Below, in pieces: positions 43,973-52,663 of a DNA stretch of 64,000 nucleotides. The stretch spans positions 372,001 through 436,000 of the forward strand of contig CAJJCB010000026.1 of assembly GCA_905182565.1 (NCBI GenBank). Direction: 5' to 3'. The stretch is from Acidimicrobiaceae bacterium (lineage in GTDB: Bacteria; Actinomycetota; Acidimicrobiia; Acidimicrobiales; Poriferisodalaceae). Below the pieces are notes generated by a model. That model had not been told where the DNA came from. It searched no databases and saw only the letters and a list, made by a program, of their open reading frames with translations. Numbering within the stretch: position 1 is the first letter of the stretch; each line of letters opens with the position of its first letter. Made by a program: the position numbers and the translations under genes.

Positions 43973-45022
43973 TCATTGATGGTTAGCAAGAGGAAGCAGG
44001 TTTCCTTTATCTACTACTTGTTGCCTATCAAGGAAAATATCACAGTTACGCATTGGCAGGTCAAAGTGACAGTTAGTAAACCGATTAGCGAATTCGTTAG
44101 CGCCGGTAGAAACTAAGAAACTTCCAGCAATTGCTCGCAACTCAGTTCCGTTTATGTCGGCTTTGTCGTACATCGTTAAAGCTTCCCACTTAGCTCCAGG
44201 GTTGACACCCCATCCGACGTGTGAAATTGCGTATGCATTTGGGTCATTCCAGCCTTCGTAATAGGAGCGCATCAGTTTAGCGTCGAGTCCTGAACCTTCG
44301 ATCTCAATGACCTGATCATTTTCAATATGTAGAACTACTTGGTCCTCGAAATATTTTTTGAAAGTTAAATTTACATCGCCAGTGTCAAGAACGACTCTGC
44401 CATTTACTGTTTGAGAAAGTGGGAAGCAGAGGCATAATCCGGCGGGCCAATACGCGATTTTGTCATTGGGTCCAAGAATGCCTCCGCCTCCTCTGCTTGG
44501 GGCTCCGACCGTATTAATTTTCAGGTCAGTGCCTGCCTCTGATTTGACCTCCATGAGACTAGAGTTATCTAAAAGTGAGAGTGATTCGAGCGCAAATTCA
44601 TGCAGTTCTCGCGTGGCCGAACAACGTTCGAGCACTTCAGGGTGCTCATTCGAAATCATTAGAACCCTGCCACCTGCGCTTAGGAGCTCTTGACGGGCTT
44701 TGCTGTGCAGCAGGCCTTCGACTGTGCAATCGACGACCAATGAACAACTACCTAAAGAGCCCATAATTTCTGGGTAAGCATCATAGGCATACGTGGCTCC
44801 AGTTGACCTTACAGGCATTGGATCTGCTAATCGTGGAGAGGGGACCGTGACACGTAGGGATCTAGCTCCAATCTGGTAGAGAGCATGGTCAGTCAGATCA
44901 AGAAGTATTTGTCTGCTTTGGCTTTCAGCTAGAACTCCGATTAGGTCTCCAGGTTTCACCCCGGAGAGCTCAAAAAAATCTCGAAAACATTTAACCCACT
45001 TAGGTTCGAGGGTTTCAATCAT
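43973..45022 (-). CDS. NicX-like (2,5-dihydroxypyridine 5,6-dioxygenase / M29-related) non-heme iron protein
   Basis: A 349-residue protein resembling 2,5-dihydroxypyridine dioxygenase NicX, which opens the pyridine ring in nicotinate degradation; the family is structurally related to M29 aminopeptidases. His268 (ISHVGWG) and His319/Asp321 (NCHFD) match the iron ligands I recall for NicX (about His265, His318, Asp320). Conserved glycine-rich PSRGGGGILGPNDKIAYWPAG occurs mid-protein. Actual substrate could be another N-heterocycle or aromatic ring. It lies 34 bases upstream of the LLM gene in the same run, supporting a catabolic role. Confidence 0.7.
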   Translation of the reverse strand: MIETLEPKWVKCFRDFFELSGVKPGDLIGVLAESQSRQILLDLTDHALYQIGARSLRVTVPSPRLADPMPVRSTGATYAYDAYPEIMGSLGSCSLVVDCTVEGLLHSKARQELLSAGGRVLMISNEHPEVLERCSATRELHEFALESLSLLDNSSLMEVKSEAGTDLKINTVGAPSRGGGGILGPNDKIAYWPAGLCLCFPLSQTVNGRVVLDTGDVNLTFKKYFEDQVVLHIENDQVIEIEGSGLDAKLMRSYYEGWNDPNAYAISHVGWGVNPGAKWEALTMYDKADINGTELRAIAGSFLVSTGANEFANRFTNCHFDLPMRNCDIFLDRQQVVDKGNLLPLANHQ

Positions 45023-45088
45023 ATTTTGCTTTCATTTTGAAGGGCTATTGCATACTTATCAGGCTTGCTAAGCTTGACTTCTAGTTGT

Positions 45089-46585
45089 TTAGATTTGGTC
45101 AAGGGGAAAAATTGGTCTTCGGACGTTCTTGAAATCAAACAGGCCATTGTCGCTGCTTGTTACTCCTACGCCACTTATAGGTATCTCGTGAGCTGCGATA
45201 GCACGAAATCCTGCTCGGTAATGTATGCGCGATTTTAGTAAGATAAATCGACATTGAGCGGGCTCGATGCCGAGACTTTGCAGGTGTCCGAGATCAAATG
45301 GTTCGGTATGTCTAGAAATAACGACAATCTTTATTGTCCCTAGGTCTAGAACCCCGCTGGGGCCCATTGCTGCCCAAGTTCCTTTGCCCATTTCAGCCGT
45401 TATTTGAAAACTTCCATCAGTTAGTGAATAAACTTTTCCGCTAAGGACAAGAGGTGCGCCGCTTTGGCCGATGCTAGGCATATCCGTTTTGCCACCTAGG
45501 GATATGGTGATCTCATTTCCTACGCCAGCAGCAATCATTTCTGTCACCGCAAGTGGGTCGCAAATGGCGAATACGGCAACGTCTTCTAGATTTGAGTTAA
45601 TGACCGCAGCGAGAGCTGCGGTGGTGTCCTGTGTGCCTCCGGAAGCTGAATTGTCGGCATGATCAAGTAGCAGTATTGGGCTTTCACTTAAACTTCTTAT
45701 TTCGTTAATAGTTTCCTCTATGGGCAGCGATTCAAAAATGAATTCATGTCGGTAATCCCATGCAGATTCCAGTAACGCATCGCGTACATCTTTAGCTTCT
45801 TGAATGTCGCCATCGGAAATAGTAACGGCGGACATTCCTGCTTCCGAAATGTCAGCTAGGGGGAATCCGCCAAAGATCGATGCAGCTAGCAGACCACCTT
45901 TTTCATAATTTTTGGCAGCATCAATAAGTGGTCCCATCGGAATGTCGCTATGCCCCATTCGGAGCGTTTGGGCGAGAAGCGGAATGTTGCCCCATGTCAT
46001 GACAGGGTCAATTTCGTTATTTAACATTCGAATCATTAATCGTCCGGAGTGTTCACCGGTCTGGTACATGTCGATATGTGGGTAAGTCTTGTAGCCGACC
46101 ATGATGTCGCAATTCTCGACCATGGCTTCAGTTAGGTTGGCGTGCAGATCGAGGCTTATCGCAATTGGTAAATCTGGGGCGATTGATCTGATCCTGCGGA
46201 GAAGTTCGCCTTCTCCATCTGTGAGAGACTCCGTAACCATCGCTCCATGTAGATCAAGGAAACAGACGTCGCACCCATTAGAGATTGCTTCGCAGATTGC
46301 GTCTGTCATCGCGTCATATGCATCACTCTGAACTGGCCCGCTTGGAGCAGCATTGCCCGCTATGGGAGTGATTAATTCCATGTCTGCTGATCGCGCGACA
46401 TCTACAAACGCGCCGAAGCCAGTCCCGGTTCCGTCGAAGCTTTTTAGCGCATCATTTCCACGTGGTACGTCTGTTCCGTTTGTTCCAAATCTCGCGAAAG
46501 GAGTTGGGACTGGAGAAAACGTATTTGTCTCATGCTGCATCATTGCGATAACGGCGCGCATTCCCGACGTAATTAACTTTGCCAT
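45089..46585 (-). CDS. M81 family metallopeptidase-like protein (MlrC family)
   Basis: A 498-residue protein like MlrC, which degrades linearised microcystin peptides; many homologues act on other substrates. Visible motifs are MQHETNTFSP at the N-terminus, FLDLHGAMVTE, SLDLHANLTEAM with metal-binding Asp/His, and VGYKTYPHIDMYQTG. The C-terminal part includes LLDHADNSASGGTQDTT, typical of the family. It may begin at ATG 46585 or ATG 46561. Same strand as the NicX-like gene 66 bases downstream, so part of a possible catabolic operon. Confidence 0.87.
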   Translation of the reverse strand: MAKLITSGMRAVIAMMQHETNTFSPVPTPFARFGTNGTDVPRGNDALKSFDGTGTGFGAFVDVARSADMELITPIAGNAAPSGPVQSDAYDAMTDAICEAISNGCDVCFLDLHGAMVTESLTDGEGELLRRIRSIAPDLPIAISLDLHANLTEAMVENCDIMVGYKTYPHIDMYQTGEHSGRLMIRMLNNEIDPVMTWGNIPLLAQTLRMGHSDIPMGPLIDAAKNYEKGGLLAASIFGGFPLADISEAGMSAVTISDGDIQEAKDVRDALLESAWDYRHEFIFESLPIEETINEIRSLSESPILLLDHADNSASGGTQDTTAALAAVINSNLEDVAVFAICDPLAVTEMIAAGVGNEITISLGGKTDMPSIGQSGAPLVLSGKVYSLTDGSFQITAEMGKGTWAAMGPSGVLDLGTIKIVVISRHTEPFDLGHLQSLGIEPAQCRFILLKSRIHYRAGFRAIAAHEIPISGVGVTSSDNGLFDFKNVRRPIFPLDQI

Positions 46586-46678
46586 TGTCCACTCATTAGT
46601 TCATTACCCCCTAGTAGATGCTATAGAAGAAACATAACTGCTTAAAGAAATGTTTGTTACTCGTAGTCTTCGCCAGTC

Positions 46679-46698
46679 CTAAATTTTGAAAAATTTAG
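46679..46698. repeat. AT-rich perfect inverted repeat
   Basis: CTAAATTTT (46679-46687) and its complement AAAATTTAG (46690-46698) flank GA. It lies in the 301-base gap between the MlrC-like gene and the 51-codon ORF (46586-46886). The rest of the gap shows no gene; an AAGGAG at about 46850 is followed by no reading frame. May be an operator or hairpin; no T-run follows. Confidence 0.5.
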
Positions 46699-46886
46699 TG
46701 CTTCGAACCTCTTCGTTGGTTCTTACTTTCTGCCGACCAGAAACCTTTAAGTAGGCCTTTCAAGGGCAGGTGGAACCAGCGATCGGAATCTTTTCTATCA
46801 TTGTTCAATATAAATGATGAGAGATCTGGACTTTACTTTCGTTTTGTAAGGAGAAAGGTGATATAGGTCGGTACCGTCTAAGGGTG

Positions 46887-47042
46887 ATGATAGAAACTTT
46901 TGATGCTGCGCAGCTTGCGACAGCTAAGTCCGGTACAGGGATTTTTTTCTCTGGATTAGTGAATGGCGGCTCGCGAGTTAGCTGCTATGGAACCTGTGCG
47001 CGCTTGGACTCTGGATACCTGTTGCTGGGACTTAACTTCTAA
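46887..47042 (+). CDS. Short ORF overlapping the DEAD-box helicase start
   Basis: A 51-codon frame from ATG 46887 to TAA 47040-47042, whose last base is the first base of the helicase ATG (TAATG). It begins MIETFDAAQLATAKSGTG and has two cysteines. AAGGG at 46880-46884 could serve as a ribosome site, with close spacing. Overlap of stop and start is typical of coupled translation, so it could be a regulatory leader peptide or just an untranslated 5' region. Not recognised. Confidence 0.35.
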   Translation: MIETFDAAQLATAKSGTGIFFSGLVNGGSRVSCYGTCARLDSGYLLLGLNF

Positions 47043-48754
47043 TGGCTGAAACTGACGAAGTTCTTAAGAAACCTGAAACCGATCGTTCCAAAAATGGCTT
47101 TGCTGACCTAGGTCTGAGAAAAGAGCTGTTAAATAATTTGGTGACTCTTGGATACAGCGACCCGACTCCAGTGCAAGCAGAGGCGATTCCCTATTTGCTA
47201 GCTGGCTCTGATCTGCTCGGCCAAGCGGCAACAGGTACCGGTAAGACAGCAGCTTTTGCTTTACCCATCTTGAATGGGATTGATTCTGAAGAACCTGTCA
47301 AGCTCGTCGCCTTAATCTTAGTTCCGACTCGCGAATTGGCGATGCAGGTGACTAAAGCGATTGCCGAATATGGAGCTAAGCAGGATGTAAAAGTCGTAGC
47401 TGTTTACGGCGGTCAGCCTATCCAACAGCAACTGTCTGTTCTTCGCAAAGGTGTTCATGTAGTTGTCGCTACTCCTGGTCGTGCCATCGATCATCTAAAG
47501 CGTAAATCACTGAAACTGGATGCACTAAAAACAGTTGTCCTTGACGAAGCAGATGAAATGCTCGACATGGGTTTCACTGAAGACATCGAAACTATTTTAG
47601 AGACAACGCCAGCAGATCGACAGACAGTTCTTTTCTCTGCGACACTGCCGCCGCGCATTAATTCAATAGCTAAGCGTTATCAAATTGATCCAGTAAGGGT
47701 GCAAATTGTTGCTACAGGAAACAAGGCATCTAAAAATTTAGTTCGTCAAAGCGCTTACCTAGTCCAGAGGAAACATAAACCTGCTGCATTGGGCAGAATT
47801 CTTGATATTGAGGCACCCAAGGCCACGATCGTATTTTGTAAAACCCGAACTGATGTGGACGAACTAACCGCCACTATGAATACTCGTGGGTACAGAGCCG
47901 AAGCGTTGCATGGAGGTATGGACCAGAACCAACGTGACCGAGTAATGGGTCGACTCCGCGAGGGGACTGCAGAGTTACTTGTGGCGACTGATGTTGCAGC
48001 CCGAGGTTTGGATGTTGACTCTCTTACCCATGTGGTGAATTTTGATGTGCCAGCGGCGCCTGAGAGCTATGTGCATCGAATCGGCCGTGTCGGAAGGGCT
48101 GGTCGTGAAGGTGTAGCGATAACGCTGGCAGAGCCTAAGAATAGAAGAGCGTTAGCCAATATTGAACATTTGACAAAACAGACTATTCAGATACAGAAAG
48201 TTCCGTCAGTTGATGATCTCCGACGTCGCCAGACTGAGTTAACAGTGTTGTCCGTAACCGAAGCATTGGCTTCTCCGGACTTAGAGGACTACAACCCTGT
48301 GCTTCATGCGCTGGCTGGTGCCGGTAGCGATCGGAGTATTGCGTTAGCCGCTCTAAAACTTCTTCATCTTGCAAACAACGCTGATATCCAAGAAATAGAA
48401 ATACCAGAAATTTCAGATAAGGGTAATTCTGAACGAAGAGGTGGTAGTCGGGGCGGTAAAGCTAAGGGTCGTGAGCAGGGTAAAGAGCGCGGCAGGAAAG
48501 GCCAAAAATATGATGGCGCTGTTGGATCGGTTTATATTGAACTAGGAAAGCGCTCCGGTATCCGTCCTGGTGACTTGGTCGGAGCAATAGCGGGTGAAAC
48601 GAATTTGACAGGCAGCCAGATTGGCCCGATACGAATATCGGACAACTTTGCAATAGTTGGTGTGCCTGAGAAATCAGTTGATTCGGTGGTGAAGGCTATT
48701 AAGGCCACGACTATTAAAGGGAAAAAGGCGAAAGCTCGCCGCTATGTGGAGTGA
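47042..48754 (+). CDS. DEAD-box ATP-dependent RNA helicase (DeaD/CsdA-like)
   Basis: RNA helicase of 570 residues that remodels RNA structures, often in ribosome assembly and cold adaptation. Q motif GYSDPTPVQAEAIP, Walker A AATGTGKT, PTRELA, DEAD (VLDEADEMLDMG), SAT (FSATLPP), then domain 2 with ATDVAARGLD and HRIGRVGRAGREG. After a basic Gly/Arg-Lys rich linker (about 450-475), a C-terminal DbpA-type RNA-binding domain (GSVYIELGKRSGIRPGDLVGAI in part) binds ribosomal or structured RNA. Its start codon overlaps the stop of a short ORF. Confidence 0.93.
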   Translation: MAETDEVLKKPETDRSKNGFADLGLRKELLNNLVTLGYSDPTPVQAEAIPYLLAGSDLLGQAATGTGKTAAFALPILNGIDSEEPVKLVALILVPTRELAMQVTKAIAEYGAKQDVKVVAVYGGQPIQQQLSVLRKGVHVVVATPGRAIDHLKRKSLKLDALKTVVLDEADEMLDMGFTEDIETILETTPADRQTVLFSATLPPRINSIAKRYQIDPVRVQIVATGNKASKNLVRQSAYLVQRKHKPAALGRILDIEAPKATIVFCKTRTDVDELTATMNTRGYRAEALHGGMDQNQRDRVMGRLREGTAELLVATDVAARGLDVDSLTHVVNFDVPAAPESYVHRIGRVGRAGREGVAITLAEPKNRRALANIEHLTKQTIQIQKVPSVDDLRRRQTELTVLSVTEALASPDLEDYNPVLHALAGAGSDRSIALAALKLLHLANNADIQEIEIPEISDKGNSERRGGSRGGKAKGREQGKERGRKGQKYDGAVGSVYIELGKRSGIRPGDLVGAIAGETNLTGSQIGPIRISDNFAIVGVPEKSVDSVVKAIKATTIKGKKAKARRYVE

Positions 48755-48959
48755 AGTCTAGATGGTTGTTAGCGGCGAGTTTGTAATCAGTAAATTTTGA
48801 TTCCTGACTCTTGGTGCACCAGTATTTCGCTAATCGGGTTATTGTTTGCTATCTCAGTTTCTCTGCATTTGAGATAGAGAGATAATTTCCACAGAAGTTT
48901 TTCTAGTGGTTCAAAGATGGAACAAGTAAGTATTGTGGTGCCAGAGATAAGGTATTGAT

Positions 48960-49667
48960 GTGGTAGAAAATATTTCGAAACAACCAAAAATTGATTTTGA
49001 AACTCTTGTGAAACAGCGTAGAAGTATCCGTGGTTACAAGCCGGATGCTGTTTCTAAAGAAATTATCGGTGAGATAATTGAAATCGCCAAGCGAGCGCCG
49101 TCCTCAATGAACACTCAACCTTGGCACTTCCATGTAATCACTGGAGACCCGCTGGAACAAATTCGAAAAGGAAACACAGAGCGAATGCTTGCTGGCGCAT
49201 CGGTAGATCGAGAAATAAAAATGGGTCACGGATATGAGGGGATACACCGAGATCGACAAGTGGAGATAGCGATCCAACTCTTCGCTGCTATGGAAATTGA
49301 ACGAGATGATAAAGAACGTCGACAAGACTGGGTCATGCGAGGTTTTCGTCAGTTTGATGCGCCAGTCTCTATCGTGGTTACTCTTGATAAAGCGCTGGAA
49401 CACGACACGGTTGGTCACTTTGATTTAGGAGCGGCAACATACGGCCTCGTGCTGGCAGCTTGGACTAAGGGATTGGGTTCAGTTATTAATGGCCAGGGAA
49501 TTATGCAATCTTCAGTAGTTCGCGAATTCGCGAATATCCCAGAAGACGAAGTAATTATGACTTGCGTGGCTATGGGTTACCCGGATGAAAGTTTTGTGGC
49601 TAATGACGTTCAGTCTCTCAGAGCCTCAAACGAGAGTGTCGTCTCTTACGTAGGGTTTGACGAATAG
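48960..49667 (+). CDS. Nitroreductase family protein
   Basis: FMN-dependent oxidoreductase fold protein of 235 residues. It has VKQRRSIRGYKPDAVSKEIIGEII, KRAPSSMNTQPWHFHVI and the FDLGAATYGLVLAAWTKGLGSVINGQG helix typical of nitroreductases, with ALEHDTV and VAMGYPDE near the end. Start GTG 48960 (VENISK) sits behind GAGATAAGG. Members reduce nitro groups, quinones or other electrophiles. It is convergent with the following LLM gene. Substrate unknown. Confidence 0.9.
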   Translation: MVENISKQPKIDFETLVKQRRSIRGYKPDAVSKEIIGEIIEIAKRAPSSMNTQPWHFHVITGDPLEQIRKGNTERMLAGASVDREIKMGHGYEGIHRDRQVEIAIQLFAAMEIERDDKERRQDWVMRGFRQFDAPVSIVVTLDKALEHDTVGHFDLGAATYGLVLAAWTKGLGSVINGQGIMQSSVVREFANIPEDEVIMTCVAMGYPDESFVANDVQSLRASNESVVSYVGFDE

Positions 49668-49698
49668 GCATTAAGTCGATTACTGCTCTGTTTATGGG

Positions 49699-50751
49699 TT
49701 AAGCATCTTCGATTAGTTGTCTAAGGGTTCCCATCGTGGCGACTGGGTCAGGTCCTACTGGCGTAATGTTGAGAACGTTTACGCCTGCTTCTTTCCAAGC
49801 TCCGAGGCGCTCTTTGACATATGAAGCTGGGCCTACAAGATTTGCTCGTTGTAAGAAATCTTCAGGAACAGCCGCAGCTGCGGCATCTTTTTGACCATCT
49901 AAGTAAAGATCCTGAATTTCGATTGCCTCTTCTTCGTACCCATATTTCTGAGCGATAGTATTGTAAAAATTCTTATCGCGAGCACCCATTCCGCCCCAGT
50001 AGAGAGCAGTGGTAGGGCGCTGTCGGTCTAAGACTCTGTCGGCGCCATCGTTTATGTATTCTTCTCCAATGGCGACAGTGGCTGATGCTGCAATCGAAAG
50101 CTTGCCTAGGTCTTGATTTCTTAAGGCAGTTCCGGCTTTTAGATCATCGCCCCAAACTTTTTGGAATTCATCAGGAACAAAAAATACTGGTAGCCAACCG
50201 TCGGCTGATCTAGCTGTCTCTTTTACCGATAAAGGCATTAGAGATGCCCACCAAATCGGAATTTCGCTTCGTACAGGATGGTTAATCAGCTTAAGTGGTT
50301 TGCCAAGACCGGTGCCCGTACCTTCGGGCAATGGGATTTGTACCGTTTTGCCGCTGTAGATAAGAGGTTCGCGTTTCAAAGCCATTCGGGTTATGTCTAT
50401 GTACTCGCTAATTCTTTTCATGGGCTTTTCGTAAGGAACCCCATGAAATCCTTCGATTACTTGTGGGCCGCTAGCTCCTAAACCGAGAATAAATCTTCCG
50501 TTGCTGACGTAATCACATCCGGCGGCAGTCTGGGCTATTGCCGCTGCGGTCCTGGAGTAAACGTTGAGGATGCCAGTTCCTATTTCGATTTTTTTAGTCT
50601 TGGCAGCTAGGAAGCCGACTTGGCTAACTGCATCGATGCTGTAGGCCTCTGCTACCCAAACAATATCCAGTCCTGCATTCTCATATTCAATTACTTTTTC
50701 TACAGAAGAGTGAAAATCGCCGACGTAGTTAATGCTCATGCCTAGTTTCAT
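49699..50751 (-). CDS. LLM-class F420-dependent-type oxidoreductase
   Basis: A 350-residue luciferase-like TIM-barrel protein, longer than the two other F420-like members and close in pattern to mycobacterial F420 LLM proteins: MKLGMSINYVGDF, YENAGLDIVWVAEAYS, KIEIGTGILNVYSRTAAAIAQTA, GRFILGLGASGPQVIEGFHG and a C-terminal GPASYVKERLGAW. Substrate unknown. About 270 bases separate its start from the small plus-strand gene upstream, which I see as noncoding. Confidence 0.88.
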   Translation of the reverse strand: MKLGMSINYVGDFHSSVEKVIEYENAGLDIVWVAEAYSIDAVSQVGFLAAKTKKIEIGTGILNVYSRTAAAIAQTAAGCDYVSNGRFILGLGASGPQVIEGFHGVPYEKPMKRISEYIDITRMALKREPLIYSGKTVQIPLPEGTGTGLGKPLKLINHPVRSEIPIWWASLMPLSVKETARSADGWLPVFFVPDEFQKVWGDDLKAGTALRNQDLGKLSIAASATVAIGEEYINDGADRVLDRQRPTTALYWGGMGARDKNFYNTIAQKYGYEEEAIEIQDLYLDGQKDAAAAAVPEDFLQRANLVGPASYVKERLGAWKEAGVNVLNITPVGPDPVATMGTLRQLIEDA

Positions 50752-51024
50752 GTGAAGAGCTTATATTCATGCTGAGCTATTTTGATGAATTAATTTGTAA
50801 GCCCGTAGCTGGTGATTTGGCTCTTGGAATTGAGATAGTGCGACGATAGTTTCAAAAATCTCGTCGATATCTGAAAAAAGAATTACAAAGGTTATTGCTG
50901 GAAACACTATGCCTCTGCCGGCTCCTCTAGATCAGAAGGTAATGGGTTCGTGAACCCACACGCTTTTAGATGGAGCTAGATTTGCTAGCCGCTTGCAGAA
51001 ATCATGGATTAATATGTCCGGCTA

Positions 51025-51276
51025 TTGTTCCAATTAGTTGAACAATGGTTAGCTAAACTTGTATCTGTGGCTGAGCAAGCTTGCACTGCGCTTGAAAACG
51101 AATGGGAAAACCCGCCGAACCCGTTGATGCATCCACCATGTCAGTGTCCAAAATGTAAAGTGATGCCTGAAGTCAATGAAGAAGGACCGGCTCGCCTGCG
51201 AATCAGTGGCAAAAGTCACCGTTCGGTGGTACTCGAAGTTGAGCTGAGTTCAAATGGTCATGAGCTACTAGGGTAG
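51025..51276 (+). CDS. Hypothetical small protein with a CxCPxC zinc-ribbon-like motif
   Basis: An 83-codon frame from TTG 51025. It consists of an amphipathic helix (QLVEQWLAKLVSVAEQACTALENEW), a proline-rich connector PPNPLMHPP, a CQCPKCKV motif and a short beta region RLRISGKSHRSVVLEVEL. The Cys cluster suggests binding of a single metal together with another ligand, or dimer formation. No family recognised. Composition looks coding, but the start is not certain. The 332 bases after it (51277-51608) have no gene, only an inverted repeat. Confidence 0.5.
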   Translation: MFQLVEQWLAKLVSVAEQACTALENEWENPPNPLMHPPCQCPKCKVMPEVNEEGPARLRISGKSHRSVVLEVELSSNGHELLG

Positions 51277-51292
51277 ACAGCGATAAAATTAG

Positions 51293-51358
51293 TCTGCAGG
51301 TATCTAGCCGACCAAATTTTCTCGCTTCGGACGGTGTAATCACCAGAGCACCTGCAGA
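51293..51358. repeat. Inverted repeat with 48-base spacer upstream of the ZIP gene
   Basis: TCTGCAGGT (51293-51301) is complemented exactly by ACCTGCAGA (51350-51358). It lies in the noncoding gap about 250 bases before the ZIP transporter start. It could be a pair of operator half-sites or a hairpin stem; no metal-responsive motif can be identified with certainty. Confidence 0.4.
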
Positions 51359-51608
51359 TTAGACGCCATTTTATGTTCGACGTTCCTTGTTGCCTCTTCT
51401 GGTTAAGAGCACGACTTTGCTAGAAAAACAAAGTGTTCATTAGACGATTTTGATGTTTGTTTTTGTCGAACTATCAAAGCAAGAAGTGAATCTAGTGTTG
51501 TGATTCTTAGAGACGATGGAGATGCTCAGCTTTATCGTTTGTTCAATTAACTTTACTAACATATGCGGTTTCTTCGCTAAAGGAGCGGGGTGAAAGATAG
51601 GTTTTGGT

Positions 51609-52568
51609 ATGTCTTTAATTGTCTTGTCCGCGGTGATATTTGCGATATCGCTCGGGTTGTCTCTGGGGGGAGCGAGAGCGGCGGTCTCTCTGTCGAGTGA
51701 TAACCTGCAGCGACTTACTTCGATCTCGTCGGGATTATTGTTGGTCTCAGCAATACTTGTGGTTCTACCCGAGGGATTCCACATGGTTGCTGCAGCAAGC
51801 AGTGGGTCCGATTCCTTTGCTTACCGGCCTTTGGTCCTGGGTGCGGTGATTCTCGCAGGGTTTCTGTTCATGCTAGTTTTGGAAGCACTGGGACTTGCGC
51901 ACGCTGTGCACGAAGAGCATCACGACCACTTAGCCGGGCACGGACACGGACATGTTCATCATCCCAAATCGGGACTTGTTATGTCTATTGGGCTTTCAGC
52001 GCATGCATTGGGTGATGGGCTCGCTATTGGCGCCGCAGTGGCATCAGGCGAAGCCGCTATCTCAGTGCTTGTTACCTTCGGAGTTATTGTCCATCGGATA
52101 CCGGCAGCGTTAAGTCTGGGCATATTTTCGGCTCATGAGTCAGATGGTAAGAAAAGTTTGAATGGAAATCTCCTAGTATTTGCTGCAGCCACGCCTGTTG
52201 CACTGGTGGTTTCGTATTTTGTGCTTAACGGGCTTAGCGAAGCAACCGTTGGTTTAGTTCTTCTGTTTTCGGCTGGGACATTCATATACATAACAACGGT
52301 CGACACACTTCCTGCTGTCCATAATCCCGAGACGGGACCAAAATCAGCACGCGCCGTGGTCATAAGTGCGGTTATTTTTTCGAGTTTCTTACTAGGGATG
52401 CAAGGCCTAGGTCTTTTAGAACATGAGCACGGGAACGGGAACGGGCACGGGCATGTTGAGCATGATGAGCATGATGAGCATGATGAGCATGATGAGCATG
52501 ATGAGCATGATGAGCATGATGAGCATGATGAGCATGATGAGCATGATGAGCATGAAGTCAACCCATAG
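51609..52568 (+). CDS. ZIP family metal transporter with repeated His-rich tail
   Basis: Divalent metal (zinc or iron) permease of 319 residues with about eight hydrophobic helices. HDHLAGHGHGHVHHPKS is a His-rich cytosolic loop, SAHALGDGLAIGAA and HRIPAALSLG are the metal-coordinating helix motifs (helices IV and V). After the last helix, HEHGNGNGHGHVE leads into a tail of EHD repeats (ten perfect plus one EHE), probably a zinc/metal buffer or sensor. The tail is encoded by a perfect 9-base tandem repeat. Length without the tail is typical of the ZIP family. Confidence 0.92.
   Translation: MSLIVLSAVIFAISLGLSLGGARAAVSLSSDNLQRLTSISSGLLLVSAILVVLPEGFHMVAAASSGSDSFAYRPLVLGAVILAGFLFMLVLEALGLAHAVHEEHHDHLAGHGHGHVHHPKSGLVMSIGLSAHALGDGLAIGAAVASGEAAISVLVTFGVIVHRIPAALSLGIFSAHESDGKKSLNGNLLVFAAATPVALVVSYFVLNGLSEATVGLVLLFSAGTFIYITTVDTLPAVHNPETGPKSARAVVISAVIFSSFLLGMQGLGLLEHEHGNGNGHGHVEHDEHDEHDEHDEHDEHDEHDEHDEHDEHDEHEVNP
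52458..52553 (+). repeat. Perfect 9-bp tandem repeat (gagcatgat) encoding the EHD tail
   Basis: Ten full copies plus a partial of gagcatgat, in frame at the 3' end of the ZIP gene; no base differs between full copies. Each copy encodes Glu-His-Asp. The perfect identity suggests recent expansion and likely length variation between strains without frame loss. Confidence 0.95.
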
Positions 52569-52663
52569 GTTTAAGATCTGTCTTGTGAGTCGTCTGGTTC
52601 TGTTTCGGTTTGTTCGTGCAGGGCAAGCGAGTAAGTCAAGCAAGTAAGAGCTAGCATTTGGGG

